Assembly (NCBI RefSeq): GCF_037176765.1
Contig: NC_090022.1
Location: 174,451,617-174,515,616, forward strand
Reading direction: 5' to 3'
DNA from: Anolis sagrei
Taxonomy: Eukaryota; Chordata; Lepidosauria; Squamata; Anolidae
DNA length: 64,000 bases
In this document: positions 33,101-43,580 of the stretch, one piece after another
Position numbering within the stretch: position 1 is the first letter of the stretch
Layout of the letters: every line of letters starts with the position of its first letter
Notes under the pieces: generated by a model
What the model saw: the letters and a program-made list of their open reading frames with translations, nothing else
Told to the model about the DNA's origin: nothing
Database searches by the model: none
Translations under genes and position numbers: made by a program

Positions 33101-36100
33101 CAGTGCTCTTTTAGCAGTTGTTTGTATTCTTACACCTGCTTGTTATTAGGTTGAACTTTTCCCTAGAATTCTCCCGTTTTGGTTCTCTCACTCCCTGCTG
33201 TTCCATCGGTGAGACTTTGAACTTAACATTGACTGGGTACAAGAAACAGGTCTTTAATTCTAACAGCTTGTTTAGTGGTTGAATCTCTGGCAGGTCACTC
33301 CAGAGTCTTGGGGGCGGCTGATAAAAACATCTTCTGGGTGACTGTTGCCAGTCTAGTCCTGGCTAGTTGGAGTAAATGTCCCCCAGAGGACCTGAATGTA
33401 TGGGTGGATTATATGGGGAAACATGTAATAACTGGGGCCTCTTACAGGGAGCGGTCAACCCCCCGTTTAAGGAGCTCAATTGGCCTCCGTTTATCTTCCG
33501 GTCCCAATTCAAGGTACAGGTTCTTACCTATTAAGCCCTAAATGGCTTGGGACCCTCCTACCTTCGTGACCGTATATCTCGCCATAAAATTACCTTCAGA
33601 ATATGTGTATAAGCTGTATGCATGTATACAATACAAAACTTTATTATGGTCACTGACCAGCACAGGTGCCCTGGGAAGGGAAACACAGCTCCCCTGTGAA
33701 GCAGTTATATGTATAAAAATCATCGTTAGATTTGGGTCTGATCTCCATGATACCTCATTATGTGTGTACATATATGCCAATAATGGATACTCCAAAATTC
33801 CAAATGTTTTTGATTCTGAGCATTTCGGATAAGGGATACTTATCCTGTGCCTGTAGAGGTTCTACAATGCATGTGATCCTTCCTCTCCACAGGCATTGGG
33901 ATGGACTCCTGTGTGATCCCTTTGAGACATGGGGGCCTGTCCCTTATACAGACTACAGACTTCTTTTATCCACTGGTGGAGGATCCCTACATGATGGTGA
34001 GCACAGAGAATGGGAGCACAACAGTAGGAGGGGGAAAGGGTTGCTGAGAAGGGAGCTGTATCTGTTATACAGCACGATATATTTGTGTTTGAAACAATGG
34101 TCTTGTGTGTGATCTCCTTTATTCAATGCTTTGTATCTGATGTAGGGTCGAATTGCCTGCGCCAATGTTCTGAGTGACCTCTATGCAATGGGCATCACAG
34201 AGTGTGACAACATGCTTATGCTGCTGAGTGTGAGCCAGAAAATGAGTGAGGAGGTGAGAAGCAATATATCAAAATGAGAATTTTAAAAATGTTTTTATAT
34301 GACATTCTGTATGACCACTGCCCATCTGTAAAAGGACATTACCTGTTTGGGTCACTTCTGCACCAGGCTTTTTGAACCTGGATGCTGCCAGGGCAATGGA
34401 GCTGGTTGTATTTCTGAAAAGTTAGAACACCGAATGTAGAAGTGGTCAGGTGCAATGTCTGGCCCCTTCAACTAAAAGGGTCAGGTAATATATGATATAC
34501 AAAGATGGCTCTCTGAGTCATACCCGATGTCGGACTAATTTAACATATAGGCTGTCGTTGTGTAAAGTGACTTCTGTTTTTTTAAAAGTATACTTTGACT
34601 TGAATCAAATTGCTAGTCCCAAGTAATGGAAAAGAATGTAGTAAAGCAACATTTATGTACATTTCATTGGTGCAGTTATTGAGACTGTTGGGTCTAATAG
34701 CTGGGATTCATAATTTTACGGTTCATGTGCTTAAATACATGACTGCAAGTTTTCTTGTTCTTAAAATTTGAATGAATGATTACACTATGTAACACAATTT
34801 TTGTTCCTGAGTTATAAATGTCATTTCCTAATTGTTTCTATCATAAAAACATGGAAAAGGTATATTAAAACGCAAGAACTTTGTTTTGCATATAATTTTT
34901 CAGTGAACATCTCATAGTCTCAACAAATTCAACATGGTTTGTGGTAGCTACAAAAAATGAAGTTTCTTGAGTATAACAATTATTTTCAAAGTAAATACTG
35001 CACCATTAAACAGAAAATAACATTTTCAAACCAGGAACAGTTTTTTTTCCAAATTTTGTTACATAGTCTTATTTGCTAAGATGTCAAGGCAGTTTGAAGT
35101 GATTCAAATATCATGCTAAATCTTAATTTGCAGCAACATTGTTTTTTAGAATCAAGGGCTTGTTTGTGTAGCCGTATCATTAGTCAAATCATAATTTAGA
35201 ATTGTGTATCTGCTTTTGTTTTCTGTAGAAGTCTCCTGTTTCTGTGATGAAACAGCTTCCTCTAATCCAGTGGTTGCCAATCTTTGGTCCTCCAGGTGTT
35301 TTGGACTTCAACTCCCAGGAATCCCAGCCAGCTGACTACGTGTGGGATTGTAGGAGCTGAAGTCCAAAACACTTGGAGGACCAAAGGTTGGCAACCATTG
35401 TGTAAAGGAATAACTACAACAATGACTTTCCAGTTCATATATCTACACCAAATAATTGATTTGATTTTTTTGATAAATCCTCATTTGTAAGCTCACGTAT
35501 CTTACCAAGACATCTTTCGAATTGATATTTGAAGCAAACACATGTAACCAAACTGTGTTTTATGAGAACCACTATTATATCCTTTTTTTGAACTGCAGAT
35601 AGGAAATCACAGAGTTCTAACTTTCCAAAGTAGTTCTGATGTTTGCAGGCAGTTTCCTGAATCTTTTGTTGTACTTTCACCCAGGAGCGAGATAAAATCA
35701 TGCCACTGATAATCAAGGGCTTCAGGGATGCAGCAGAAGAAGGTGGCACTTCAGTAACTGGTGGGCAGACAGTCTTGAATCCTTGGATTATTGTTGGAGG
35801 GGTTGCAACAGTTGTTTGCCAGCCCAATGAATTCATCATGTGAGTATCGAGAGCGCATTGTGAGAGAATTTGAGGAAGCAGTCTATAGGGTTATTGATGT
35901 ATTTTGCAGAAATATAATTGCATTCCAGTGTTAACTGGAAAGTGATGATTTTTGCAGGATTACAGAGCTGACTTATAAGGAAAGTGAAGAATAGTTTGTT
36001 TAACAGAATTAAAGATTGAATTTCCCTTGAATTGGGAGAAGGGTTTTTAACTTTCCAGCCAAATTTCTTCTCATATCCTTGAGTAAAGGATATGAGAAGA

Positions 36101-39100
36101 AATTTGGCTGGAAAGTGAAAAACCCTTCTCCCAGTTCAAGGGCAAATGTGGTATAGATGGCTATCAAATCATGTGCAAAGTGAAACAATTATAACACTCC
36201 AAATAGTTTCAAACCATTCTGCTTCTGAAAATCAGAACAGGCTTTGTAAACAATGTGGATAGAATATTTTTGGAATTATAAATAAACCCTCATCTTGGAG
36301 CTTAATGAGTGTAATAACAATAAGAGTTTTTCATTGATCTACTGGATCTGGCTATCCCATTTCTTCTGGAAGATGTTGGTCTGAACATGTCACATTTTGC
36401 CTCTGTTTTCTTGTCATATTCAGATTATTTGCTTTTAAGATTTAGTTTTATTGCAGTTTTGGATACTAGAGAAATATGAGAAATTTCTGAGGACCCTGAG
36501 ATATTTTCTAACTGAAGATGTTGCTAAGTTTATTGTGTCAAATAGGGAGTATCTGTCCGGATCAAGAACAAGAACACAGTAAATAATTCTTTGACATAAG
36601 GCCATTTCAGGCATCTTGAACTTATGTTACTTCTGAAGAAATTTGTCTTGGAATCAAAAGGTATGGCAGCTAATATATTCTTGAGGACAGTGCTTGATTG
36701 AGTCGTTGTTGGCCAATTTCAAATGTTTTTGGATTAACTTGTATCTTTCAGCTGAGTTTTAAGCATGATTTTGCTGCAAGATACAGTGAAAATTTCTAGA
36801 TACATAGGAAAAGATGCATAGGGAAAAAAATTCTAGCTGCCTAGGAAAACCACTGCACATTAACATAAACCCTTCTTTAGGGGAATTTGTGATTCAGAGT
36901 TCTCAATCTGATATAAAACCACTGCTGTAATAGGCAAAGACCTGCTTGTTTTTCCAAGCTTCTTAATGTGCTTTAGTTTTATATTGCTCCTTCTTTGGGC
37001 TTTTTTTCAAGCAGTGCTGAGGATATTCTTGTTCTTATTACTGAACTACAGTTCTTATTGTTAGCCATCCTGGATATATCAATATTGAAAGGCATATATA
37101 AACAAAGCACTCAAGTTCAAGCATTCAAGTTCTTTTTTTATTTTGATTCTAGGCCCGACAGTGCAGTTCCAGGAGATGTCCTCGTATTAACTAAACCATT
37201 AGGGACTCAAGTGGCTGTGAATGCTCATCAGTGGCTAGATAATGTAAGTGATAATGTAGTATCTTTGGGAAAATGTTGGGATTCCTTTGGTCTTCCTATG
37301 TGCTGCTGAGACCCAATGGAGGGGCAGGGGATTCCTCTTTACATGCACAAAAAGGGAGAGGTTGGAATGAAATAAATTGTCAAGGTAATAGGCATAGGAT
37401 AATTGCAGGTCTTAGTCTGAAAACTATGATAGAAACTGTGTAGCTCTACTAATGTTGGACTGTCAACTCCCAGCATCCTTCGCTGTTGGCTGTGTTGACT
37501 ACAGCTCGCGGGAGTTGCAGTCCAATAACGTTGGGAAGGGCATGGCTACTCACATGAATGAAGAGGTGCACTGAGACTACGGTGGCCTGGGTGCATATTT
37601 AAGTTCATCTCCAAAGATTACTGGGTGATCATGATCTCGTCACTTCCTAACTGTCTAGAATTATATTGCATTGCATTGGGTTTTTTTTAAGTGTGTATTT
37701 TGTGAGTACCACATCACAGTTTTATAAAGGATGCATAAAATATAATATGCATCAGGAAAAAGAGAGCTCTATCAGCAGTGTCTAGCCCTAGCTGAATATT
37801 CATAATGTAAGATTTAAAATGTATACAAGAATTGGGTTGCAGAGGGCCACATAGGTTCCCATCCCTTCTGGCAGGTGACTCTTGTCCCCATCCTCAAAAC
37901 TTGTACCATATACTTTAAGTGATAGTAGTACATTGGTGGGCAAGACGGTTGATGCATCAGCAAACTATTGGCCTCCAAACAGTAAAAAAATCACTGAAAT
38001 TTACTACAGTTTACTGCACAAACTTGAAGTTTGGAGGGAGAGGGGATATCAATTTATTTGCTAGTGAAAAAGAGCATCTGAATAATGTTTAAAATCCTTT
38101 ATTTCTTTTCCAGCCAGAGCGATGGAATAAGATTAAGCTGGTGGTTTCCAGAGAAGATGTTGAACTGGCTTACCAAGAAGCCATGTTTAGTATGGCTATG
38201 CTGAACAGAACAGGTAGGGGACCTCGAGTGTGATCTTAGATCTGTTCTTAATTTCAGTTTAAAAGTAGTGAGTGGCGGCCACCTGTGCTACCCATATTTT
38301 TTTAACATGGAATATTTTATTTGGGAGCTATTTTGGGAAACGTTTAATCCACCTTAATTGCTTAATGAGGGCAGAAAGATGTAGGGTAGATTTTAAAAAG
38401 AAGGTTCTGTGTATTTTTCAAGATTATCAGAGCATTTGACTTTAAAATGTAGTTATAAAGAAAAAAACTACAATTAAATGAGCCTCCTGAATTCTAGCTT
38501 ATCTGCCAGCATATTTTTATTTAAAGAAGGGAAAGTAAGTTTAAAATTATGGAACAAGAGCCTTGTTTTCACGGATATACTAGAGAACCTTCATTTTTAC
38601 ATACAGAATTCAACTCACCTCTCTTCCTCTCAAAAAGGATGAAAGGTATGAATTTCAGATGTTCAGAATTGACTAGATGGTCTGCATTGAACTATCAAAT
38701 ACACCTATGGCTAAACCAAACCAATTATGTCATATATTACTTTATAAAATCGCAGTGACAATTTCATGGCCAAAATCAACATTATCAGTTTTCCAGCATT
38801 TAGCAGCAACATAACAGTAAGAGATAATGCCTGGAATGATTGGATAGCAGGTAGATTAATGTACTTTCAAATTCAGGTTGCTGAGCTTGGCTTTCTTTGG
38901 TGCTTCCTGAATTGATGGGACATATATTTTCATCCCACATCTTGTAAGAATGGTCAAAAGTTGGACCCAGACTGCTAGCAGCCACCAGCCTCCAGAAACC
39001 ACCTGATATAAGTAGAGAGAATAAGTGAATAGATCTTGTTTAGGCAGTAAGTAGCCAAGAACTGCTGGGTCCCAGTTGAAATGTAGTACCTCTATGTTTT

Positions 39101-42049
39101 GTTCTCTTTCTTCAGCTGCCAGTCTGATGCACACTTTCAATGCCCATGCTGCCACAGATATTACAGGATTTGGGATTCTGGGCCATGCACAAAACATGGC
39201 CAAACAGCAACGCAGTGAGGTGTCATTTGTCATCCATAATTTGCCTATCATTGCCAAGATGGCTGCCATCAGCAAAGCATGTGGCAACCGGTCTAAGCTC
39301 CTGCAAGGAACATCTCCGGAGACATCTGGTAAGCTAGATCAGAGCTTCTTAAACTTTTCTATTCATGACTCCTTTTGGCCCAAGACATGTTTATACAGTA
39401 TAGGTATATTAAATATTATAACAAACCAGCCTTTGCAAGTCTTGCTAAACAGGCTGATTTTTCTTTTTATGAAGTACAGTTGAAGCATCGTCTGCAGAGC
39501 CCACTGTAAATACTGCACAACAGATTTGTGTAAATATCTAGAACTGCATTCAGAAAACGTTTACTGTTGCCAAATTTTTTGTGACCCCAATATTGAGCTA
39601 AGGGGATCCCATTTGGGGTCAGGATCCACAGTTTAAGAAGCAGTGAGACAGATAACTTAGGTCAAGAGTGAATGAAAAAAGATGAGGATCTACCAGTAAA
39701 CGCCCTCCCTAAGGAACTAAAGATGGCCCCGTCTCCTCTCACCTTTAAGAAACAACTGAAACTTCTGCTCATTGGCCTACGAGGAGAAGGAATAGATAAT
39801 GACATTGCTATTATATCTCTGAGTAGCATGTGCAATCCGTTCTTGAGTTTTCTGCCCCACTAGCTCAGTTGATATCCTAAGCAGTGATCAATTTATATGC
39901 CTCCAAGGAACTCTGTTGACTCTGGGAAATTGATGCTTCTGTTTTTATAATAGGTTTTAATTTTTTTATTCTAATTTGCTAAGTTATAATTCATTTTATG
40001 AGAGGTATTTTTTAAGTAAGGTCCGTTTTGTTGTAGACACTAGAAGTTCATGCGCATACCGCAACGAGCGCATGCGTCGTTTACCGGCATGCCTCGGGAA
40101 CAAATGTGCTCAGTTTCCGCTCTGTTGCAAACCTGTACAGTTCTGTTCTGTGCTTTAAAAATGTTTAAGTCTATCAACTCACCCGCCGATGAATTTCTGC
40201 AGCAAGCAGATTCCTTGCTGACAAAAACCATATCACTGAGCGAACCTCACATGCGGCGGGTCAGTTGATAGTCTTAAACATTTTTAAAGCACAGAACAGA
40301 ACTGTACAGGTTAGCTACAGAGCGGAAACTGAGCACAGTTGTTCCCTAGGCATTCTGGTTACATCCCATTTAGACTACTGCAACGCTCTCTATGTGGGGT
40401 TGCCTTTGAAGACAGCTCGGAAGCTCCAACTAGTCCAACGCTCGGCAGCCATGATTTTAACAGGAGCGGAGCGCAGGGAGCATACAACCCCAACTCCACT
40501 GGCTACCGATCTGCTACCGGGCTGAATTCAAAGTGCTGGCGTTGGCCTTTAAAGCCCTAAACGGTTCCGGCCCAGGCTACCTATCCGACCGCATCTCTGC
40601 CTATGAACCCACCAGGACTTTGAGATCTTCCAGGGAGACCCTGCTCTCGATCCCGCCTGCTTCTCAAGCTCGGCTGGCGGGGACGAGAGATAGGGCCTTC
40701 TCGGTGGTGGCTCCTCGGCTGTGGAACGCCCTTCCTACGGACATTAGACTAGCACCATCTCTAATGGTATTCCGCAAAAAGGCGAAGACCTGGCTGTTTG
40801 AGCAGGCGTTCGAATAATTAGTGCAATGATTGGTTAATGAACACTGGAATGGAACAATGGATGACGAATCTGGAACATGTTTTTGATGACGAGACGACAG
40901 TGAATGGGTATTGTAGTCACTGTTTATTAATTGTGTAATGTGTTAGGTTGTTAACTGTTTCTATACTGTAGCACTGAATTTTTGCTGTTTGTATTTGTTG
41001 TGAACCGCTGTGAGTCGCCTTCGGGCTGAGAACAGCGGTATATAAGTAAGGTAAATAAATAAATAAATGTTGGTACACGACACACGCGCTCGTTGTGGTA
41101 TGCGCGCGAACTACTAGTGTCTACAACAAAACGGACCTTACTTAAAAAATACCCCTCGTATATAGTGTGGAGTTTAATTTTTGTGATTATGTGTCAGTTG
41201 TTTTGTTTTGGTATTGAATGTTTGCCTTTTTTGTGATTGGAATCCACCCTGAGTCCCTTCGGGGAGATAGGGAGGAATATAAATAAAGTTCTTGTGGGTT
41301 TTTTCGGGCTATATGGCCATGTTCTAGAGGCATTTCTCCTGACGTTTCGCCTGCATCTATGGCAAGCTTCCTCAGAGGGTGAGGACCTCACCCTCTGAGG
41401 AAGCTTGCCATAGATGCAGGCGAAACGTCAGGAGAAATGCCTCTAGAACATGGCCATATAGCCCGAAAAAACCCACAAGAACTGAGTGATTCTGGCCATG
41501 AAAGCCTTCGACAATACAATATAAATAAAGTTTTATTATTTTATTATTATTATAAATCTTAGTTTGATACACATTTATTAAAGATTTATAACAATAACAG
41601 CAGAAAATGCCTAAATTCAAATAAAATTAAGTCATAAGTGGGTGAGTTTTGGGGAAGAATGGAGTTCTTTCCAGTTCTTGTACTGCTGACAAATTCTTGG
41701 GCTTTAAGCCTAATTCAATATTATCTGCATGTCTGAAGCTTGCCCACTCTTAAGTAGAGTAGGGATGGATGGCGTCTAAATCTGCGTGTGGCCTTTAATG
41801 TACTCTTCTTACGTGACAGGGGGGCTGCTGATCTGTTTACCAAGGGAGCAGGCTGCCCGTTTCTGTGCTGAAATTAAGTCCCCCAAATATGGAGAAGGAC
41901 ATCAAGCCTGGATCATTGGCATTGTGGAAAAGGGCAACCAGACAGCGCGTATCATCGAGAAGCCTCGGATTATTGAAGTGACACCACGCGGAGCAAGTGT
42001 TTCCCCTCAAGACAACAATTCTAGTGCCAGCCCTGAAGCCGCTTCATGA
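26732..42049 (+). CDS. SEPHS2: selenophosphate synthetase 2, complete gene (8 coding exons)
   Basis: Makes monoselenophosphate from selenide and ATP, the selenium donor for Sec-tRNA. Coding exons: 26732-27023, 33893-33996, 34146-34253, 35685-35839, 37153-37243, 38114-38213, 39116-39328, 41820-42049. All junctions are GT-AG and the phases agree, giving 430 codons (human is 448). Residue 58 is encoded by TGA (26903-26905) in LRG-Sec-GCKVPQ, the active-site position, with Lys61 after it. Other conserved metal/ATP-site text: GIGMDSC (Asp102), QTTDFFYPL (Asp120) and [13 protein letters not shown] (Asp298). Sec, plus [13 protein letters not shown] and SRE/D-type text, marks SEPHS2 rather than SEPHS1, which has Thr there. 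The placental SEPHS2 gene is intronless; this one keeps introns. The one oddity seen is Ser286 where human has Gly. Confidence 0.97.
26903..26905 (+). other. SEPHS2: selenocysteine codon (TGA)
   Basis: An in-frame TGA, codon 58, between CGG GGC and GGC TGC AAA. Conserved SEPHS2 sequence continues in the same frame for 40 codons to a correct splice donor and through seven more exons, so it is read through. Confidence 0.96.
26915..26951 (+). promoter_or_regulatory. SEPHS2: hairpin just downstream of the Sec codon
   Basis: GTCCC (26915-26919) pairs with GGGAC (26947-26951), and CAGGAG (26921-26926) pairs with CTCCTG (26939-26944). This gives 11 base pairs around a 12-base loop with one small internal bulge. 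The stem begins 9 bases after the TGA, the position of selenocysteine redefinition elements known from SELENON. The structure is seen in sequence; the function is inferred. Confidence 0.55.
27147..27955 (-). mobile_element. L2-like LINE 3' end in SEPHS2 intron 1
   Basis: Reversed (AAT)n tail at about 27148-27187, 3' UTR, then the minus-strand frame 27977-27456. This encodes the RT C-terminus: [40 protein letters not shown], and [20 protein letters not shown]. The layout is that of the L2/CR1-group LINEs. It begins only about 120 bp after the exon 1 donor. Confidence 0.85.
28004..28475 (-). mobile_element. hAT, SPIN/Charlie-like, 472 bp
   Basis: Ends CAGTGTTTCTCCACCTTTC and GGTTGAGAAACACTG, with imperfect 8 bp duplications GACTAGGC/GACAAGCC (27996-28003, 28476-28483). 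Contains the GTTGTGGTGACTCCAACCAT segment of the family in reverse. A shortened core. Confidence 0.8.
28612..28908 (-). mobile_element. LINE 3' tail (L2-like) inside CR1
   Basis: Starts with (AAT)n, then TCTTTATTTATACCCTGCCA and GATGGGGACTCGGGGCAGCTT: the reversed 3' end of the L2-like LINE, without coding sequence. Confidence 0.6.
29470..29785. mobile_element. long foldback MITE inside CR1
   Basis: The outer arms share CGCAAACTAGGCTCCTGCGG followed by GAGCAAACCTTG, exactly inverted at the right end. The inner arms share CCTTTGCTAGGGCAGCATTG, inverted around the centre at about 29620. The two halves are nearly reverse complements of each other over about 315 bp. Family unknown; no clear target duplication. 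Confidence 0.6.
30155..30712 (-). mobile_element. two CR1 3' fragments, minus
   Basis: Reversed CR1 3' UTR and ORF2 C-terminus occur twice in tandem (about 30155-30515 and 30516-30712). Each contains the AGGAAGTTCTTCCTAATGTT segment. Confidence 0.7.
30712..31850. other. SEPHS2 intron 1, unassigned
   Basis: No exon or recognised repeat seen in this part of the intron. Confidence 0.4.
31855..32458. mobile_element. LINE tails and CR1 fragment (SEPHS2 intron 1)
   Basis: An L2-like tail (GTGAACCGCCTCGAGTTGTC then AAATAAATAAAT) at 31855-31942. A reversed CR1 fragment at about 31957-32262. Another L2-like tail (GGGCCCCATGTAAGCTGCCC, AATAAAGTT) at about 32320-32458. Confidence 0.65.
32460..33440. 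other. SEPHS2 intron 1, unassigned
   Basis: No exon or recognised repeat seen. Confidence 0.4.
33440..33600 (+). mobile_element. L2-like LINE fragment
   Basis: Degraded coding text for the LHWLP..R..FK.L.L.YKALNGL region, with AAATGGCTTGGGACCCTCCTAC, as in the C-terminal RT region of L2-like LINEs. Confidence 0.55.
33893..33996 (+). CDS. SEPHS2: SEPHS2 coding exon 2
   Basis: Encodes [19 protein letters not shown] and [16 protein letters not shown] (residues 98-132), including the conserved Asp102 and Asp120. Acceptor CTCTCCACAG, donor GTGAGC. Confidence 0.96.
34146..34253 (+). CDS. SEPHS2: SEPHS2 coding exon 3
   Basis: Encodes [20 protein letters not shown] and [16 protein letters not shown] (residues 133-168), 36 codons in phase 0. 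The [15 protein letters not shown] text follows SEPHS2 rather than SEPHS1. Confidence 0.96.
35270..35396. mobile_element. hAT-like foldback MITE (SEPHS2 intron 3)
   Basis: Inverted arms of about 46 bp: the left has TTGCCAATCTTTGGTCCTCC and the right, reversed, TTGCCAACCTTTGGTCCTCC. Only a few mismatches and a 30 bp centre. Confidence 0.65.
35685..35839 (+). CDS. SEPHS2: SEPHS2 coding exon 4
   Basis: Encodes [40 protein letters not shown] and [11 protein letters not shown] plus two bases of the Met codon (residues 169-219). Acceptor TTTCACCCAG, donor GTGAGT. Confidence 0.96.
36010..36150. mobile_element. foldback MITE (SEPHS2 intron 4)
   Basis: Arms of about 60 bp: TTTCTTCTCATATCCTTGAG against AAAGGATATGAGAAGAAATT, continuing out through CCAGCCAAAT and GGGAGAAGGG. 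Centre near 36085. Confidence 0.65.
37153..37243 (+). CDS. SEPHS2: SEPHS2 coding exon 5
   Basis: Completes Met220, then encodes [19 protein letters not shown] and [19 protein letters not shown] agrees with SEPHS2 (SEPHS1 has AVHQWLD). Acceptor TTGATTCTAG, donor GTAAGT. Confidence 0.96.
38114..38213 (+). CDS. SEPHS2: SEPHS2 coding exon 6
   Basis: Encodes [20 protein letters not shown] and [13 protein letters not shown] (residues 251-283) plus the first base of Ala284. Donor GTAGGG is a weaker but valid match. Confidence 0.96.
39116..39328 (+). CDS. SEPHS2: SEPHS2 coding exon 7
   Basis: Encodes [58 protein letters not shown] and [13 protein letters not shown] (residues 284-354). It includes Asp298 of the metal site. 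Donor GTAAGC. Confidence 0.96.
39999..41158. mobile_element. foldback mariner with LINE insert (SEPHS2 intron 7)
   Basis: Both ends carry the 5' end of the same mariner as at 3967: GTATTTTTTAAGTAAGGTCC on the left and its inverse GGACCTTACTTAAAAAATAC on the right, within TA duplications. The arms meet at about 40200-40260, so two 5' halves face each other instead of a full transposon. An L2-like LINE is inserted in the right arm at 40356-41068. Confidence 0.7.
40356..41068 (+). mobile_element. L2-like LINE 3' end inside the mariner
   Basis: Encodes [20 protein letters not shown] and, after a frame change, [20 protein letters not shown] to [20 protein letters not shown]. The 3' UTR (GTGAACCGCTGTGAGTCGCC) runs into AAATAAATAAAT. 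Right-hand mariner sequence resumes directly after the tail. Confidence 0.8.
41165..41290 (+). mobile_element. LINE 3' tail (L2-like)
   Basis: CACCCTGAGTCCCTTCGGGG followed by AATATAAATAAAGTT, the latter being the target duplicated around the next element. Confidence 0.5.
41291..41517. mobile_element. palindromic Penelope-like insertion, 15 bp TSD
   Basis: A 227 bp insert bounded by a perfect 15 bp duplication AATATAAATAAAGTT (41276-41290, 41518-41532). Almost all of it is two head-to-head copies of the GACGTTTCGCCTGCATCTAT repeat, giving a perfect palindrome from 41287 to 41483 (98-base arms, centre 41385). The right end adds GAAAGCCTTCGACAATACA. Inverted terminal repeats of this kind are known in Penelope-like elements; the family call is inferred. 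Confidence 0.65.
41820..42049 (+). CDS. SEPHS2: SEPHS2 coding exon 8 (terminal)
   Basis: Encodes [40 protein letters not shown] and [20 protein letters not shown], then a variable Ser-rich tail ending SPEAAS. Stop TGA at 42047-42049. Acceptor ACGTGACAG. Confidence 0.96.
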
Positions 42050-42379
42050 AGTGGAAAAATGACTTTATTCTGTCCATTGTAGGTTCTGGTCTTCAAAAGG
42101 GGATCAACCAGAGATTCTGGATCTGGGTACTCCTGCCTTTTATAGCACAATGTCCTCCACAATGTGGTCTCTCTGTTGGTTGGTGACTGGTCCTTGTTTG
42201 TAATTTTGAAGATATTTTCTGCAAAATCGCTGGCAGTTTGATTTGAAGATGGTAACTTGAATTATTTATTGGAATAGTTCTGCCTGTTCTTAAGCTCACT
42301 CAGCTTTTGGTCAGACTGAGCAGCTGGTCCAAAAGGAGGGTGAGTGAGTTAAAAAGCCATTTGGTTGGGCCAGAGGTCT

Positions 42380-42455
42380 CTCCTCTTTTCATGAAGCGCC
42401 TCCCTTTAAAACCCACAGTTGTGGGTGTGGAGGAGCAGAGGAACCCTTAGAGGAG
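42380..42455 (+). promoter_or_regulatory. SEPHS2: SECIS element, type II-like
   Basis: Lies 330 bases after the SEPHS2 stop. Helix I is CTCCTCT (42380-42386) with AGAGGAG (42449-42455). The quartet is ATGA (42391-42394) opposite AGAG (42437-42440). Helix II is GC-G-CCTCC (42396-42403) with GGAGG-A-GC (42429-42436). The apical bulge holds AAAA at 42408-42411, 13 bases after ATGA. A mini-stem CCCAC/GTGGG closes the top, which is the type II form. It would recruit SECISBP2 and the Sec elongation factor. The 3' internal loop is larger than usual. Confidence 0.85.
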
Positions 42456-42515
42456 CAGTACCAAGCTCAGCTTCATGGGTTGTTCCTTGCATTGTAAATT
42501 ATTTGTGATTGAGTT

Positions 42516-42521
42516 AATAAA
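42516..42521 (+). terminator. SEPHS2: SEPHS2 polyadenylation signal
   Basis: AATAAA about 470 bases after the stop and 60 bases after the SECIS. It is the first canonical signal in the 3' UTR. Confidence 0.75.
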
Positions 42522-42565
42522 AAAACCTGATTTCTACATCTAAGGAAGTGCTTTTATATTGTTTA

Positions 42566-43580
42566 CTAGCTTGGGGACGTGGCGGTGCCCAGGTTATTTG
42601 AGAAGGCATTGTTTGTTTTGTGAAGTTTGGTAATGTGTAATGCTATTTATTAGGGGAAAAAACAATATTTTTGTTTTTTAATTAATGCTCCCATTAGAAA
42701 ATGCATAATGATGTGGGTGAACTACAATTTCCAGAATCGTGGGTCGTTGTTGTTGTTGTTCATTCGTTCAGTCGTCTCCGACTCTTTGTGACCTCATGGA
42801 CCAGCCCACGCCAGAGCTCCCTGTTTGCCGTCACCACCCCCAGCTCCTTCAGGGTCAGTCCAGTCACTTCAAGGATGCCATCCATCCAATCGTGGGTCAG
42901 TCATTCCCAAACCCTGCCATTACTTAAAGTTGGCCATGTTGGATCTGTGTGCCAAGTTTGGTCCAGATCCGACAGCTGCTGGGTTCAGTGATATCTAGGT
43001 AATTGTGAACCACAACTCCCAGATTCCCAGGGCAATCACCCCCAAGCTCAGCCAGTATGCACAATTGGCCATGTTGGTTCGGTGTGCCAAGTTTAGATCC
43101 ATCGCTGGCTGAGTTCACTGTTCTCTGGATAAGGGTGAACTACAACTCTCAGGGTAATCACCCCCTAAACTCTGTGAGTATGGACAATTGCCCATGGTGG
43201 GTCTGTGTGCCAAGTGAGTTCCAGGTCCATCATTGGTGCAATTCAGAGTGCTCTTAGATTGCAGATGAACTATGCATCCCAGTCCCTACAACTCCTATAA
43301 ATCATTGTGAATTCTCTCCAAACCTCTCCAGTATGTTCAGTTGCTGATCAGTTCCTCTGCTGTGGGCCATAGGAAAGGGTTGAAACAGATAAGAGAAGCA
43401 GCAGTGGGTGGGGTCATGCAAATGAAGAGAGAAAGGAACACTGGGATGTGCTTGCTATAACCTGCAATGTCCTTCGAGAGAGTGACTTGCTGTCTTCTCA
43501 GCACCGGAAACAATAGCCTATTTGTGGAGGCTGGAGGCTGTCTGTGTGAACAGACACCTGTGCCACATACAGATTTTCAT
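42566..43580 (-). mobile_element. Helitron-like element, minus, carrying a BovB tail
   Basis: A reversed CTAG terminus (42566-42569) follows an A, as at other Helitron 3' ends here. The interior holds the repeated GTGTGCCAAGTTTGGTCCAG/GAACTACAACTC units. The 5' end is not clear. A BovB tail is inserted at 42746-42887. Confidence 0.5.
42746..42887 (-). mobile_element. RTE-BovB tail with 11 bp TSD
   Basis: A 142 bp BovB 3' end flanked by a perfect duplication AATCGTGGGTC (42735-42745, 42888-42898). Confidence 0.9.

Noticed and set aside
33893-42049. Assignment of the selenophosphate synthetase to SEPHS1
   Set aside because: SEPHS1 has Thr in place of Sec and differs at [24 protein letters not shown] and [10 protein letters not shown]; exon 1 ([13 protein letters not shown]) is SEPHS2-type.
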